This document shows, one piece after another, positions 54,108-61,616 of a stretch of 64,000 bases of DNA. Both the position numbers and the translations under genes were made by a program. The DNA is from Minwuia sp048007105 (GTDB taxonomy: Bacteria > Pseudomonadota > Alphaproteobacteria > Minwuiales > Minwuiaceae), in the NCBI RefSeq assembly GCF_048007105.1, contig NZ_CP180352.1, forward strand, positions 1,364,001-1,428,000, written 5' to 3'. Numbering within the stretch: position 1 is the stretch's first letter; every line of letters begins with the position of its first letter. The notes under the pieces are model-generated. The model was not told the DNA's origin and made no database searches. It saw nothing but the letters and a program-made list of their open reading frames with translations.

Positions 54108-55340
54108 CTAGACATTGCGCAGCGCTCTCAGCGATTTGGGAAAGTAAAGGCCTGGATCTGATCGGGGAAGCAATTTCGGCTCGCCGGCATCCTGGAGGCG
54201 CTTGAGGACCAGCCTCCCGCGCTCGGTTATCTGGTTGCTTTCGGATATCCATTCGAGCTTTCGGAGCTCATTGAGCACCGCGTTGACCTTCGCCCTATCC
54301 AAGCCGAGTCTCCCGGAAATCGCGTCGACGCTGCGTGGGGATCGCCGTAGTGCGGAAAGCACGATTACCTCGATCGAGATGTGTGCCTCACCCTTAGCAT
54401 AAGATATGAGCCCGCTTGCCGCGCCTAGCCGCTCCTGGATCGCCGCCGCATCTAAACCGGCTTCAAATGGAGTCTCGGTTCCCGTAGTCGTACGAGCAGG
54501 AAAAAGCGCTCGCCAGCCCTTTGCTTGGCTCCAAAAGACTGCAGGCGCATTGTTTGGCATCGAATGCGCGAAGGCAATAAGGGCCGCGCCGTCGTCATAT
54601 CCAAGGGGGCTGACAACACCTGTTGGGTAGCGATGGCAGAGATCTTCGAGAATCCGGGCCTCGCTTGGCAGGAACGTGGAGCGAATGGTTGGGGCAATCA
54701 CGCGGACTGTGACACGGGGCTGGCATCGGTGGCGTCGGACCTCAGCGATCCCGGACGGCAGGCCCGCGAAGGCGACGACCTCGAAGCTCCAGCCGCTGCG
54801 CGCCCGACGCGACCACCAGCTTCGCACTGATCGCACGCGCCAAGCCGCGTCAAGGAAGCTACATGCCCTCTTCCCAGAGCCAATGAAATCAGTCACGAGC
54901 ACAAAGCGTCGAATATGTCGCTCGCGAATTATGTCTGGCCCCGGACTCAGCGAGATCCGTTGCTTTCGGTTTCGCTGGAACTGCGTGAGGATATTCGCGA
55001 CGACACCTTCGCTGCCCACCTCCTCATCAATGCTTCGTTGGCGTGGCATGAGTGAAGGACCCGACCGTCCGCAAGCGCGCTTGATCTTCCGGCGGGGCTC
55101 TTTGAAGAGCCGGTTGGGGACGCCTTTCCAATGACGTCGCTCTACCTCATTGTAGAGTGCGATGGGTTGTGGGCCGGCTTCAAGACGATCCTCGAGAAGC
55201 GCAGTGAGCCCGGACCGAAATTCGTCACTTGAGATAAGTGTGACTAACGCCAGAAGCTTTTCAGCCGCGCTACGGTCGCCCTCCTCGAACTGCGCGAGCC
55301 AAGCCTGCGCGCAATTATGCCTGAGGATGGCGTTATTCAC
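54108..55340 (-). CDS. PRTase-like protein with C-terminal winged helix, retron effector candidate
   Basis: 410 residues, GTG 55340. Residues 110-270 look like a phosphoribosyltransferase fold: FVLVTDFIGSGK (146-157) corresponds to the PRPP-binding loop, and DDGAALIAFAHSMPNNAPAVFW is typical of PRTase-like proteins in conflict systems. Residues about 320-400 form a winged helix (ISIEVIVLSALRRSPRSVDA, LDRAKVNAVLNELRKLEWIS). Retron classifications include a class with PRTase effectors, as I recall. Gene order effector, RNA, RT on one strand fits. Enzymatic target unknown. Confidence 0.75.
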   Translation of the reverse strand: MNNAILRHNCAQAWLAQFEEGDRSAAEKLLALVTLISSDEFRSGLTALLEDRLEAGPQPIALYNEVERRHWKGVPNRLFKEPRRKIKRACGRSGPSLMPRQRSIDEEVGSEGVVANILTQFQRNRKQRISLSPGPDIIRERHIRRFVLVTDFIGSGKRACSFLDAAWRVRSVRSWWSRRARSGWSFEVVAFAGLPSGIAEVRRHRCQPRVTVRVIAPTIRSTFLPSEARILEDLCHRYPTGVVSPLGYDDGAALIAFAHSMPNNAPAVFWSQAKGWRALFPARTTTGTETPFEAGLDAAAIQERLGAASGLISYAKGEAHISIEVIVLSALRRSPRSVDAISGRLGLDRAKVNAVLNELRKLEWISESNQITERGRLVLKRLQDAGEPKLLPRSDPGLYFPKSLRALRNV

Positions 55341-55703
55341 TGAATCGTCCTCGCAACGGCAAAAACTCGAAGTGGCACCTCACCGATCGGGTCTTGTTCG
55401 GGGTACTGTCTATACTAAGTTGCACCACGCGCTTTAGTCCTGATGGCTGTCCCTAATACCAACTGTAAGCCAACTCAGAACGCAATGCGAATGCTGCGCA
55501 TTTCAGTGGGGCCATTCAGAGTGTTTCGCTCGTGCGGTAGAGGTCGCTTACACGCGTCGCACTGCGATGGCCGAGAATGCTGTCGAAAGTCGGCTCCGGG
55601 CCGGAAGTGACAACATGTGAAGCTATGCCGAAGGCCTCGCAGCAGACCTTAGTCGAGCTCAATCGAGAATCGGAAATCGGGCACTTCTGTCCGGATCAAT
55701 CCA
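55341..55703. other. gap upstream of the retron-like cassette, no gene seen
   Basis: Would contain the promoter of the minus-strand effector-RT unit; no consensus is clear. On the minus strand about 55,525-55,600 reads FDSILGHRSATRVSDLYRTS followed by a stop, slightly like the end of a tyrosine recombinase, but too short to call. Confidence 0.35.
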
Positions 55704-56681
55704 CTAGAGGTCTAATCCGAGCTTCTTGCGAGCAGCCTCAACAGTGCGTTCAACATACTTCGCGCCCCTCTCCAACGCCTTATCAGATCCAGCTGCAATA
55801 ACTGCGACAACCTCTGGGACTTGGTATCCTCTGCGGGTCAGAGTTCCTGCTACCGCGTAGTTGACGCGGCTTCTGTCAGTTACCGGCAGATTGGGGAACC
55901 GAGAGACAAGGTCTTTGACGGTCTCTCGGTAGATAGCCGCGGCCTCGGGCTCGCGCATTTCCAATGAAATAAATGTTTGCTGCTCAGGCAGAAATTGGGC
56001 CGTTCCGTGGGCCTCCATAGTCGACGAGCGAGATAGATTTTGCCGCGCGTCTTTCAGAATGCATTCGGCGGCACGCCCCCCGGATTTCGATCGAAGGCGT
56101 ACAAGCGGAAAGCCGCCGTTCCGGTCCTCGTGGCAGCCTTTGACATTCCGAAATCCTGGCAACCGACCGACCTGCATTGCCCCACTAGCGCCCATGTCGC
56201 CACCGTACCGTTCGGCGAGCAACCGCGCTGCCGCTCCGTTTTCGGCGGGCGTGATCACAGTTGAGCGCCACCGCATGAGCCGTATCCACGCGTGAAACAG
56301 GCCTTCACTGGTCTCGATGACCGCGCATGGGTCGATCTCATCGGCGCGCATTCTGTCGATGACATCTTCGCAAAGGTCGTCCACACGAACATATCCGGGG
56401 TGCTCTGGCCGGAAGAAGACATGGTATCCCTGCCAGTTCATGTAGCGCAGGTACTTCGTTGTGCCGGGTTTGCGAAGGTCGCACACCGTGTAGTGACGAG
56501 AAATGGTCGGATTCTCCGGTGACCATCCCTCTCGATGAACGAGGCGGACGATGTATTGCCGATCTAACAAGGCAACCGTGGTCTGCTCGATCGCACGATT
56601 GGTCATGAACCGCGCCATGACGTCAGGGGGGAAGTCGCTCAAATTCTCGTCCTCCTGGAGTTCGGGGAAGTGCCCCAACAC
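55704..56681 (-). CDS. RepB-type DNA primase-like protein
   Basis: 325 residues (GTG 56681; ATG 56618 is an alternative). Resembles the RSF1010 RepB-primase family: GYHVFFRPEHPGYVRVDDL, AVIETSEGLFHAWIRLM, MQVGRLPGFRNVKGCHE. The C-terminal about 80 residues are helical (SRVNYAVAGTLTRRGYQVPE). Likely used in replication of the excised element. Confidence 0.82.
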   Translation of the reverse strand: MLGHFPELQEDENLSDFPPDVMARFMTNRAIEQTTVALLDRQYIVRLVHREGWSPENPTISRHYTVCDLRKPGTTKYLRYMNWQGYHVFFRPEHPGYVRVDDLCEDVIDRMRADEIDPCAVIETSEGLFHAWIRLMRWRSTVITPAENGAAARLLAERYGGDMGASGAMQVGRLPGFRNVKGCHEDRNGGFPLVRLRSKSGGRAAECILKDARQNLSRSSTMEAHGTAQFLPEQQTFISLEMREPEAAAIYRETVKDLVSRFPNLPVTDRSRVNYAVAGTLTRRGYQVPEVVAVIAAGSDKALERGAKYVERTVEAARKKLGLDL

Positions 56682-56770
56682 TCGTGGACAGGGCCTTTTT
56701 GCTGGGTTTGCGAAGGTGATTGGAGGGATGCGCGTGTACCTGGCCCTCCCAACAGAGCGTCATCGCTTTG

Positions 56771-57271
56771 CTAGTGGAACGTGATCGGCTCGCGTTCAAC
56801 ACGCCGCGCCCATTCTTCCGCCGCGTCGACGTGGATGCGTTTCGCCTTGCCAATCTGCATCGTCCTGGGTCCGCGTCCTTGGCGCTCCATCCGGTAGTAG
56901 GTGTTCCGGCTCAGCCCATAGGCGCGGCAGAAATCGCTTATCGAGAGCGTCCGGATTTCGAATAGGTTCTCCGTCACTCGGAGTAGCTTGGCAGTAAGGC
57001 TCGCGTCACTCGGTCTGGCCTCGCCGCTCCAGCGCCAGCGCATGCACGCATAGTAGATGCGGCCAGTTGATTTGATGCGCCTCGCGCCGATCGCTATCAG
57101 TGCGTTCGATAGCTCCGAACGCGAACCTATCGGCAAGCCAGCATCCACGCAAAAGCGCCGATACTGATGCCAGAGCCCGCTCGAAGGGACACGATCTTCA
57201 GCGTCGTTCGTAATTGTTAGACATGCACTCGCAAACGCAGCGGCTGTCGAGTAACCAGTGGCCCTAACCAT
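56771..57271 (-). CDS. HTH protein of the element
   Basis: 166 residues from ATG 57271. The N-terminal half (SSGLWHQYRRFCVDAGLPIG, SELSNALIAIGARR) resembles the wHTH found near D5-type primases. The C-terminal half has an AlpA/MerR-like HTH (LSISDFCRAYGLSRNTYYRM, then ERQGRGPRTMQIGKAKRIHV). It overlaps the upstream gene by 8 bp, and lies 89 bp before the primase gene. Role in replication control is inferred. Confidence 0.65.
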   Translation of the reverse strand: MVRATGYSTAAAFASACLTITNDAEDRVPSSGLWHQYRRFCVDAGLPIGSRSELSNALIAIGARRIKSTGRIYYACMRWRWSGEARPSDASLTAKLLRVTENLFEIRTLSISDFCRAYGLSRNTYYRMERQGRGPRTMQIGKAKRIHVDAAEEWARRVEREPITFH

Positions 57272-57854
57272 TGGACCCTCCGACGACGACGCACCTCTTA
57301 CTCTGATGCACCTTCTGTACACGCGAGTAGGCCATCTTCAATTCGATTTTTCCGCGCCAAACACAGAGACAATCGAACTCGATCCAGCCTTCGCCCCAAT
57401 TTACAATCAGGTCGACGGCTTTCATTGCTCTCAGCGTGTCTGTAAGTGCGGATCGCGAACACTTAAGCTTTTCACATAACTCTGCCTGAGTGAGCCAAAC
57501 ACGACAGCCTGGGTTCTTCAGCTCCATAAGTGTCTTTCCCTCTCGATGTCTTTGATAGCCCTCGATATCCTTGTGGGGCTCAGCAATTGCCTTCTCCGTG
57601 AATTTAGTCAGCCGGTATGCGATCCCAGGGTTAAAGCCTAGTCTGGCTTTCTTCGCATACACTTCAGCTTCGTCGATCTTGTCGTCTAGAAGTTCATGCA
57701 CCTGCCGATAGTAGGTCGCATTTCGCCCTTGTTTCTTTGACCAGACCGATACACCGACATCATCATCGACTGCTTTTTCCGCTCGATTTGGGTTGTCACG
57801 AAGATCATCAACCTCAATGAGTTCGGAGAATTGACCTTTTGGTGTGCGAGCCAT
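57264..57854 (-). CDS. predicted winged-helix protein of the element
   Basis: 196 residues. C-terminal winged helix (LTQAELCEKLKCSRSALTDT LRAMKAVDLIV with GEGWIEF wing). N-terminal 60 residues are charged. It has repeated ATTGTC boxes upstream. Could be the replication initiator or the regulator of the element; not recognised. Confidence 0.6.
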   Translation of the reverse strand: MARTPKGQFSELIEVDDLRDNPNRAEKAVDDDVGVSVWSKKQGRNATYYRQVHELLDDKIDEAEVYAKKARLGFNPGIAYRLTKFTEKAIAEPHKDIEGYQRHREGKTLMELKNPGCRVWLTQAELCEKLKCSRSALTDTLRAMKAVDLIVNWGEGWIEFDCLCVWRGKIELKMAYSRVQKVHQSKRCVVVGGSNG

Positions 57855-57891
57855 GTTTTTTCTTTGCCCTGCAGGCGTGGCTCGTCCCGGG

Positions 57892-57983
57892 ATTGTCTGC
57901 CATAGTGGACAATTCCGCCTTCAGGGGTGGATCGATTGTCCTGTACGCTGAACAATTCTTTGTCCGTCATGAAGCCAATTGTC
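57892..57983. promoter_or_regulatory. cluster of ATTGTC boxes upstream of the wHTH gene
   Basis: ATTGTC (57892-57897) with GACAAT (57908-57913) and ATTGT (57935-57939) with ACAAT (57952-57956) form two inverted pairs; further copies TTGTC (57960-57964) and ATTGTC (57978-57983). Either operators for the divergently read or adjacent regulator, or iterons of an origin. A TATATATATA run at about 58051-58061 lies nearby. Confidence 0.5.
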
Positions 57984-58066
57984 TGATTTCCAGGATATCG
58001 CACGGTCCGAAAATGTATTATTTTTCAGTTTGTTAGCGTGCGTGCCCCACGTATATATATATGGGC

Positions 58067-58363
58067 TCAACCTCCAGAGGCTGTGAGATCCATTCGATCT
58101 ACTGCCCTTTCGTTAATCCACCGCCGTATATCTCCAGAGCGATAGAAAACCCGCCGCCCCAACTTCACGTAGGCTGGACCGTATCCCTCATGGCGCCATC
58201 GCGCGAGGGTCTGGAGGGCAATGCCGAGGTGCTGAGGCAGGCAGGCAGCCGGGATCAGGGCCGTCGGGTCTTCGGGTAGCGGTCGAAGCTCACCGACCTC
58301 TGAGGACTGTTCGACGGGCTTCTGAGAGGCATCTTGGCTTTGAGGTTCCATCTTCTTGATCAC
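58067..58363 (-). CDS. excisionase/AlpA-like HTH protein
   Basis: 98 residues. HTH_17 pattern: IPAACLPQHLGIALQTLARW then GYGPAYVKLGRRVFYRSGD and RRWINE. Proteins of this type act as excisionases or as element regulators. It lies between the integrase block and replication genes, as expected. Confidence 0.8.
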   Translation of the reverse strand: MIKKMEPQSQDASQKPVEQSSEVGELRPLPEDPTALIPAACLPQHLGIALQTLARWRHEGYGPAYVKLGRRVFYRSGDIRRWINERAVDRMDLTASGG

Positions 58364-58430
58364 CTTGGTTCTGGATTCCTTTGGTGACCGGAAGATGGCT
58401 CAGCCTGCCTGCCGCAAATAGTGACAGGTT

Positions 58431-58901
58431 TTAGAGCTTCCTGCGGACTTCAAGCAGGAAGAGATTGCGCACGGTTTGTGATTGCATCGCTTCACGCACT
58501 GCACGCTTGATGTCGTTGTTCATCACTGCGAGGCAGAAATTATGAATACGCATTTGGCCGTGATAGCGGTTGAAGATGCGCTTGCGTGAGGGCAGGTCCT
58601 TGTGGTTCCCGCGTTTGCAATATTCCTCGTGCATCGCCTCGATCGCCGCGTTGCGCGAACATTTGTTTGCCTCAGCGTATCGGAGAACGTCGACGACAAA
58701 ATCGCGGCTCCAGTCAGCGCGATCCGGGCCGCGCTGCTCCTCATCCTTTGCGAAACCGCTGCCGTCGTCGTAGGCGATTTGCTCTTTGATCACCGGACGC
58801 TCGTCGTTAATGAGTGTCGGGTAGCGGACACGTATCGCCGCCTCGATCGCCTCGGGTGTCGGCTTCTCCCCCTTTCCCCAAGGGGCTGTGTTCTCAGCCA
58901 T
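58431..58901 (-). CDS. hypothetical protein of the element
   Basis: 156 residues from ATG 58901, which overlaps the integrase stop (58894). Charged, helical; no motif recognised (RSRNAAIEAMHEEYCKRGN-like segments). The first residues AENTAPWGKGEKP are encoded by a sequence repeated in inverted orientation at the left end of the element. Confidence 0.6.
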   Translation of the reverse strand: MAENTAPWGKGEKPTPEAIEAAIRVRYPTLINDERPVIKEQIAYDDGSGFAKDEEQRGPDRADWSRDFVVDVLRYAEANKCSRNAAIEAMHEEYCKRGNHKDLPSRKRIFNRYHGQMRIHNFCLAVMNNDIKRAVREAMQSQTVRNLFLLEVRRKL

Positions 58902-60087
58902 CAGCGTTCGCTGCTTTCGGCTCGTCAGATAGCGTTGTTTCGGCTTCAAGTAGTTCTCCGAACGCATTCGCCGCTTGTCGCAGATGCTGTGAACGGAAGT
59001 GCGTGTACTTGCGCGTCGTGAGAGGGCTCTTGTGCCCGAGCAATTCGCCGACTGTTTCGAGCGGCGTGCCGCCGACGACCAACTGCGACGCGAAGCTGTG
59101 CCGCAGACCGTGCGGCGGGAACGGCTTCAACCCTGCGCGTTTGACAATGCGATCCCAGCACTTCCGGTACGCATTGAGCGGTTGTCCAGGCACTCGACCG
59201 ACAATGACATACGGGTTCCCCTCAACGCGGGGGAGCGACGACAACACCTTGTGCGCCGGTTCATTCAGGTAGACGCGCTGTACTTCACCCACCTTTGTCT
59301 CATGGATCGTGAGCATGCCGTTGTCGAGATCCACCTGATCCCATCGCAGCGATTTCAGTTCACCGATACGCCGACCGGTCAGCATCGCCATTTTGAACAG
59401 CGCCGCCGCATAGAGGTTCTCGTCCTCGTCACATGACCGGACGATCGCCTTCAATTCGTCAGCTGACAGAAAGATGTCGCGCGGTTTGCTCTCGGGGAGC
59501 TGCTTGAGCTTGGCTGCGGGCGATGTCTCCAGCATCCCCCATTCAACCGCGACGTTAAGCATTCGCCGCGCGAGCGCCGTGCACCTGTTCGCCGTTCCGT
59601 TGGAGGTCGCGGACGCGATCCTTGTCTGCATTCTGAGCAGGTCGCGATGGGTGATTTCCGCCAGACGCCTTCCGCCAATCACGGGGCGGATATGGTCGCG
59701 AAGGCGCTGCCGATCGTCCTTGAGACTGCGTTTGCCGCGCACCCTTTCGTACTCAAGATACTGGTCGGCGAGTTCGTTGAATGTCGCTTCACGGCGCATG
59801 GCTTGTTTGTCGCCAAGCGGATCGTGGCCGTGCCGTACATCGGACAATCGTTCGCGCGCCAGATCACGCGCGGCTCGCAGCTTGAGTTCGCCGACCTTGC
59901 CAAGCGTCATCAGCTTCTTGCGGTTCGATGCGTTGCGATATGTCAGGACGTAGGCTTTGCCGCCGCTCGGATAGATACGCACGCCAAAGCCGCGCACCTC
60001 AGTATCCCATCGGACATCACGAGTGCCATTGCTGCCCTGGTAGCTCATGCGCTCAATGGCGCGTTCGCCGAGCCGGGTTGGTTCCAT
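58894..60087 (-). CDS. int: tyrosine integrase
   Basis: 397 residues from ATG 60087; TTG 60102 is in frame upstream. Arm-binding DUF4102-like N-terminus (RDVRWDTEVRGFGVRIYPSG), SAM-like core domain, catalytic domain with R in LTGRRIGELKSLRW, H-x2-R in HGLRHSFAS, H in LGHKSPLTT and the nucleophile Y in RKYTHF. Lies 142 bp from attR and reads away from it. Very likely responsible for tRNA-Met insertion. Confidence 0.93.
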   Translation of the reverse strand: MEPTRLGERAIERMSYQGSNGTRDVRWDTEVRGFGVRIYPSGGKAYVLTYRNASNRKKLMTLGKVGELKLRAARDLARERLSDVRHGHDPLGDKQAMRREATFNELADQYLEYERVRGKRSLKDDRQRLRDHIRPVIGGRRLAEITHRDLLRMQTRIASATSNGTANRCTALARRMLNVAVEWGMLETSPAAKLKQLPESKPRDIFLSADELKAIVRSCDEDENLYAAALFKMAMLTGRRIGELKSLRWDQVDLDNGMLTIHETKVGEVQRVYLNEPAHKVLSSLPRVEGNPYVIVGRVPGQPLNAYRKCWDRIVKRAGLKPFPPHGLRHSFASQLVVGGTPLETVGELLGHKSPLTTRKYTHFRSQHLRQAANAFGELLEAETTLSDEPKAANADG

Positions 60088-60102
60088 TTCGCGAGGCTCC
60101 AA

Positions 60103-60123
60103 AAGTCACCAGTAAGTCACCAG
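60103..60123 (+). repeat. right integrase arm-type direct repeats
   Basis: AAGTCACC at 60103-60110 and 60114-60121 with the same 11-bp spacing as at the left end; 20 of 21 bases shared with 46406-46426. It sits in the int leader, so binding could also autoregulate int. Confidence 0.65.
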
Positions 60124-60229
60124 AATTCTGGCATAGTGCGGAACCTTGGCAAAGCTCCAATCTAAAATTATTGTATTATTTCAGAATATTGGAATGAAGC
60201 GGAAGTTGGCGGAACTCAGGGGAAACGCC

Positions 60230-60276
60230 ATCATAATCCGCGTGTCGGGGGTTCAAGTCCCTCTCCCGCTACCAAC
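60230..60276 (+). repeat. attR, 47-bp copy of the tRNA-Met 3' end
   Basis: Anticodon loop to CCA plus AC, identical to 46314-46360. No 5' half is present, so no tRNA is made here. Marks the right border of the element. Confidence 0.92.
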
Positions 60277-60295
60277 CTTTTCCGGAATGACGGTG

Positions 60296-60919
60296 CTAGT
60301 CGCACGCTGCAGGTGATCGCGGCGTGATCCCGTGCACGATGGCGGTCGCAGTTCCGGTGCTCGAGACCACGCCGACGACGCTGCGGCCGTCGCCTTCTCC
60401 GATCAGCACCGGCGCACCGGACATGCCAGGCGGCATGCGGCAACCGATTTCCATCCGTCCACGGCTGTCAGTGCCGACCACCTCGCAGCGCCGTGTCTGC
60501 AGGACATGCGAGCGCGGCGTCGCGTAGCCTTCGACCATCACCGTCTCGCCGGGCTCCGGCGGCGCATCGGCAATGGAGAGTGCGGGAAAGCCGGGCGCGC
60601 CGCTGCAGAGGATGGCGATATCGAGGCCTTCGACCTGCCGCCAGTCCGACCTCGGCGATTCCAGGTGCCACAGATACCGCGCACGGTCGTAGCCGGCGAG
60701 GAAATGCACCGAGCGCTGGCGGTCCGGCATGCAGTGGGCCGCCGTGATCACATGGCCGCCCCGGGCGACGAAGCCCGTGCAGTGGGCCCGGCCCTTGTAG
60801 CCGGCGTGATTGATCCGGCCGATGGACGGGTCCGCAGCCAGTGCGGGCGCAGCGCCTGAGGACACGGCGAGGGTCAGCAGCAGCCCGGCAACGGCAATCC
60901 GGACCCTGCGCCGGCTCAA
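60296..60919 (-). CDS. exported trypsin-like (S1) serine protease
   Basis: 207 residues. TTG 60919 overlaps the stop of the PAS gene (TTGA). Signal peptide (VAGLLLTLAVSSGAAPALA). Triad: H in VITAAHCM, D in EGLDIAILCS, S in MPPGMSGAPV. Short form without a PDZ domain. Periplasmic or secreted. Its 3' end lies 19 bp from attR. Confidence 0.83.
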   Translation of the reverse strand: MSRRRVRIAVAGLLLTLAVSSGAAPALAADPSIGRINHAGYKGRAHCTGFVARGGHVITAAHCMPDRQRSVHFLAGYDRARYLWHLESPRSDWRQVEGLDIAILCSGAPGFPALSIADAPPEPGETVMVEGYATPRSHVLQTRRCEVVGTDSRGRMEIGCRMPPGMSGAPVLIGEGDGRSVVGVVSSTGTATAIVHGITPRSPAACD

Positions 60920-61539
60920 TCGAACATGGTCCGCGGCGGGCAGTCGGGCAGGACGTCGGCGATGTCCTGATCGAGGTCCACCTTCACATGGGGCATCAGC
61001 ACGTGGGTGACCTGCCGCCCGTCCCCCATCGGCAGGTCGAGGCCGATCACCTTGTTGTGGGGCTTGTTGTGCTGATCCAGATAGCCGCCGACGACGCCGA
61101 TGAAGGGGGTTCGGCACATGCGGGCGAAGTAGGGGTACTCGGTCTTCTTCCAGAGATCCGGGTACAGCGCGTTCGCGCCCAGCAGTTCGTTGGTGTAGTC
61201 GGCGCCCCACCAGGCCGTCAGCGTCGTGCCCCAGAGCACGAAGCGGACATCGAAGGGGGCGCGCTCGATCTTCGCGATGGCGATGCGGCCGTGCCAGCCC
61301 TTGAGGTCGTAGAAGTCGATGCCGCGCCGCGACGGCAGGCCGCCATCCTCGGGCCGCCGCGCGGCCCAGAGTTCGACGATGTCACGGAACGGGCCGAAGC
61401 GCGACGGATCGGACTCCAGCGGGCAACTGCTGAACTGCCAGTTGATTTCCCTTTTTCCGTCCGGTGGCATGTGTCCCGTGATCCGCTGGTTGTGCGCCGT
61501 ATCGCACGGTACTTCTAAAAGAAGTCCTGCGCTGTGCAA
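60916..61539 (-). CDS. PAS_5-type domain protein
   Basis: 207 residues (alternative start ATG 61470). Alphaproteobacterial PAS_5-like protein: FGPFRDIVELWAARRPEDGG, GRIAIAKIERAPFDVRFVLW, YTNELLGANALYP. Many such proteins lie alone and have no known function. Co-transcribed with the protease. Confidence 0.78.
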   Translation of the reverse strand: MHSAGLLLEVPCDTAHNQRITGHMPPDGKREINWQFSSCPLESDPSRFGPFRDIVELWAARRPEDGGLPSRRGIDFYDLKGWHGRIAIAKIERAPFDVRFVLWGTTLTAWWGADYTNELLGANALYPDLWKKTEYPYFARMCRTPFIGVVGGYLDQHNKPHNKVIGLDLPMGDGRQVTHVLMPHVKVDLDQDIADVLPDCPPRTMFD

Positions 61540-61616
61540 GGGGTGCCCAGGTACGACGGTCTTGCGGCAGCCAGCGCATCGTGCACGCTGCGGCCATTCG
61601 AGCGGGGAGAGGCGGC

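Larger units (their letters stand above)
46314..60276. mobile_element. integrative element in tRNA-Met carrying defence-like cargo
   Basis: Bounded by 47-bp identical direct repeats (46314-46360 and 60230-60276) derived from the tRNA 3' end; one full unit is 13,916 bp. The tyrosine integrase lies next to attR, with an excisionase-like HTH gene close by. It encodes a RepB-type primase and HTH proteins but no capsid, terminase, relaxase or conjugation genes, so it looks like a satellite-like or mobilisable island. Cargo: Fic remnant, STAND nuclease, ApeA-like HEPN protein and a retron-like cassette. Codon use is more relaxed and AT-richer than in the host genes. Confidence 0.9.

Noticed and set aside
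55505..55600. Possible tyrosine recombinase C-terminal remnant on the minus strand
   Set aside because: Only about 20 residues with LGHRS and a Tyr; too short to separate from chance.
60230..60276. Second tRNA-Met gene
   Set aside because: Only the 3' part of the tRNA is present; it is the attR duplicate.
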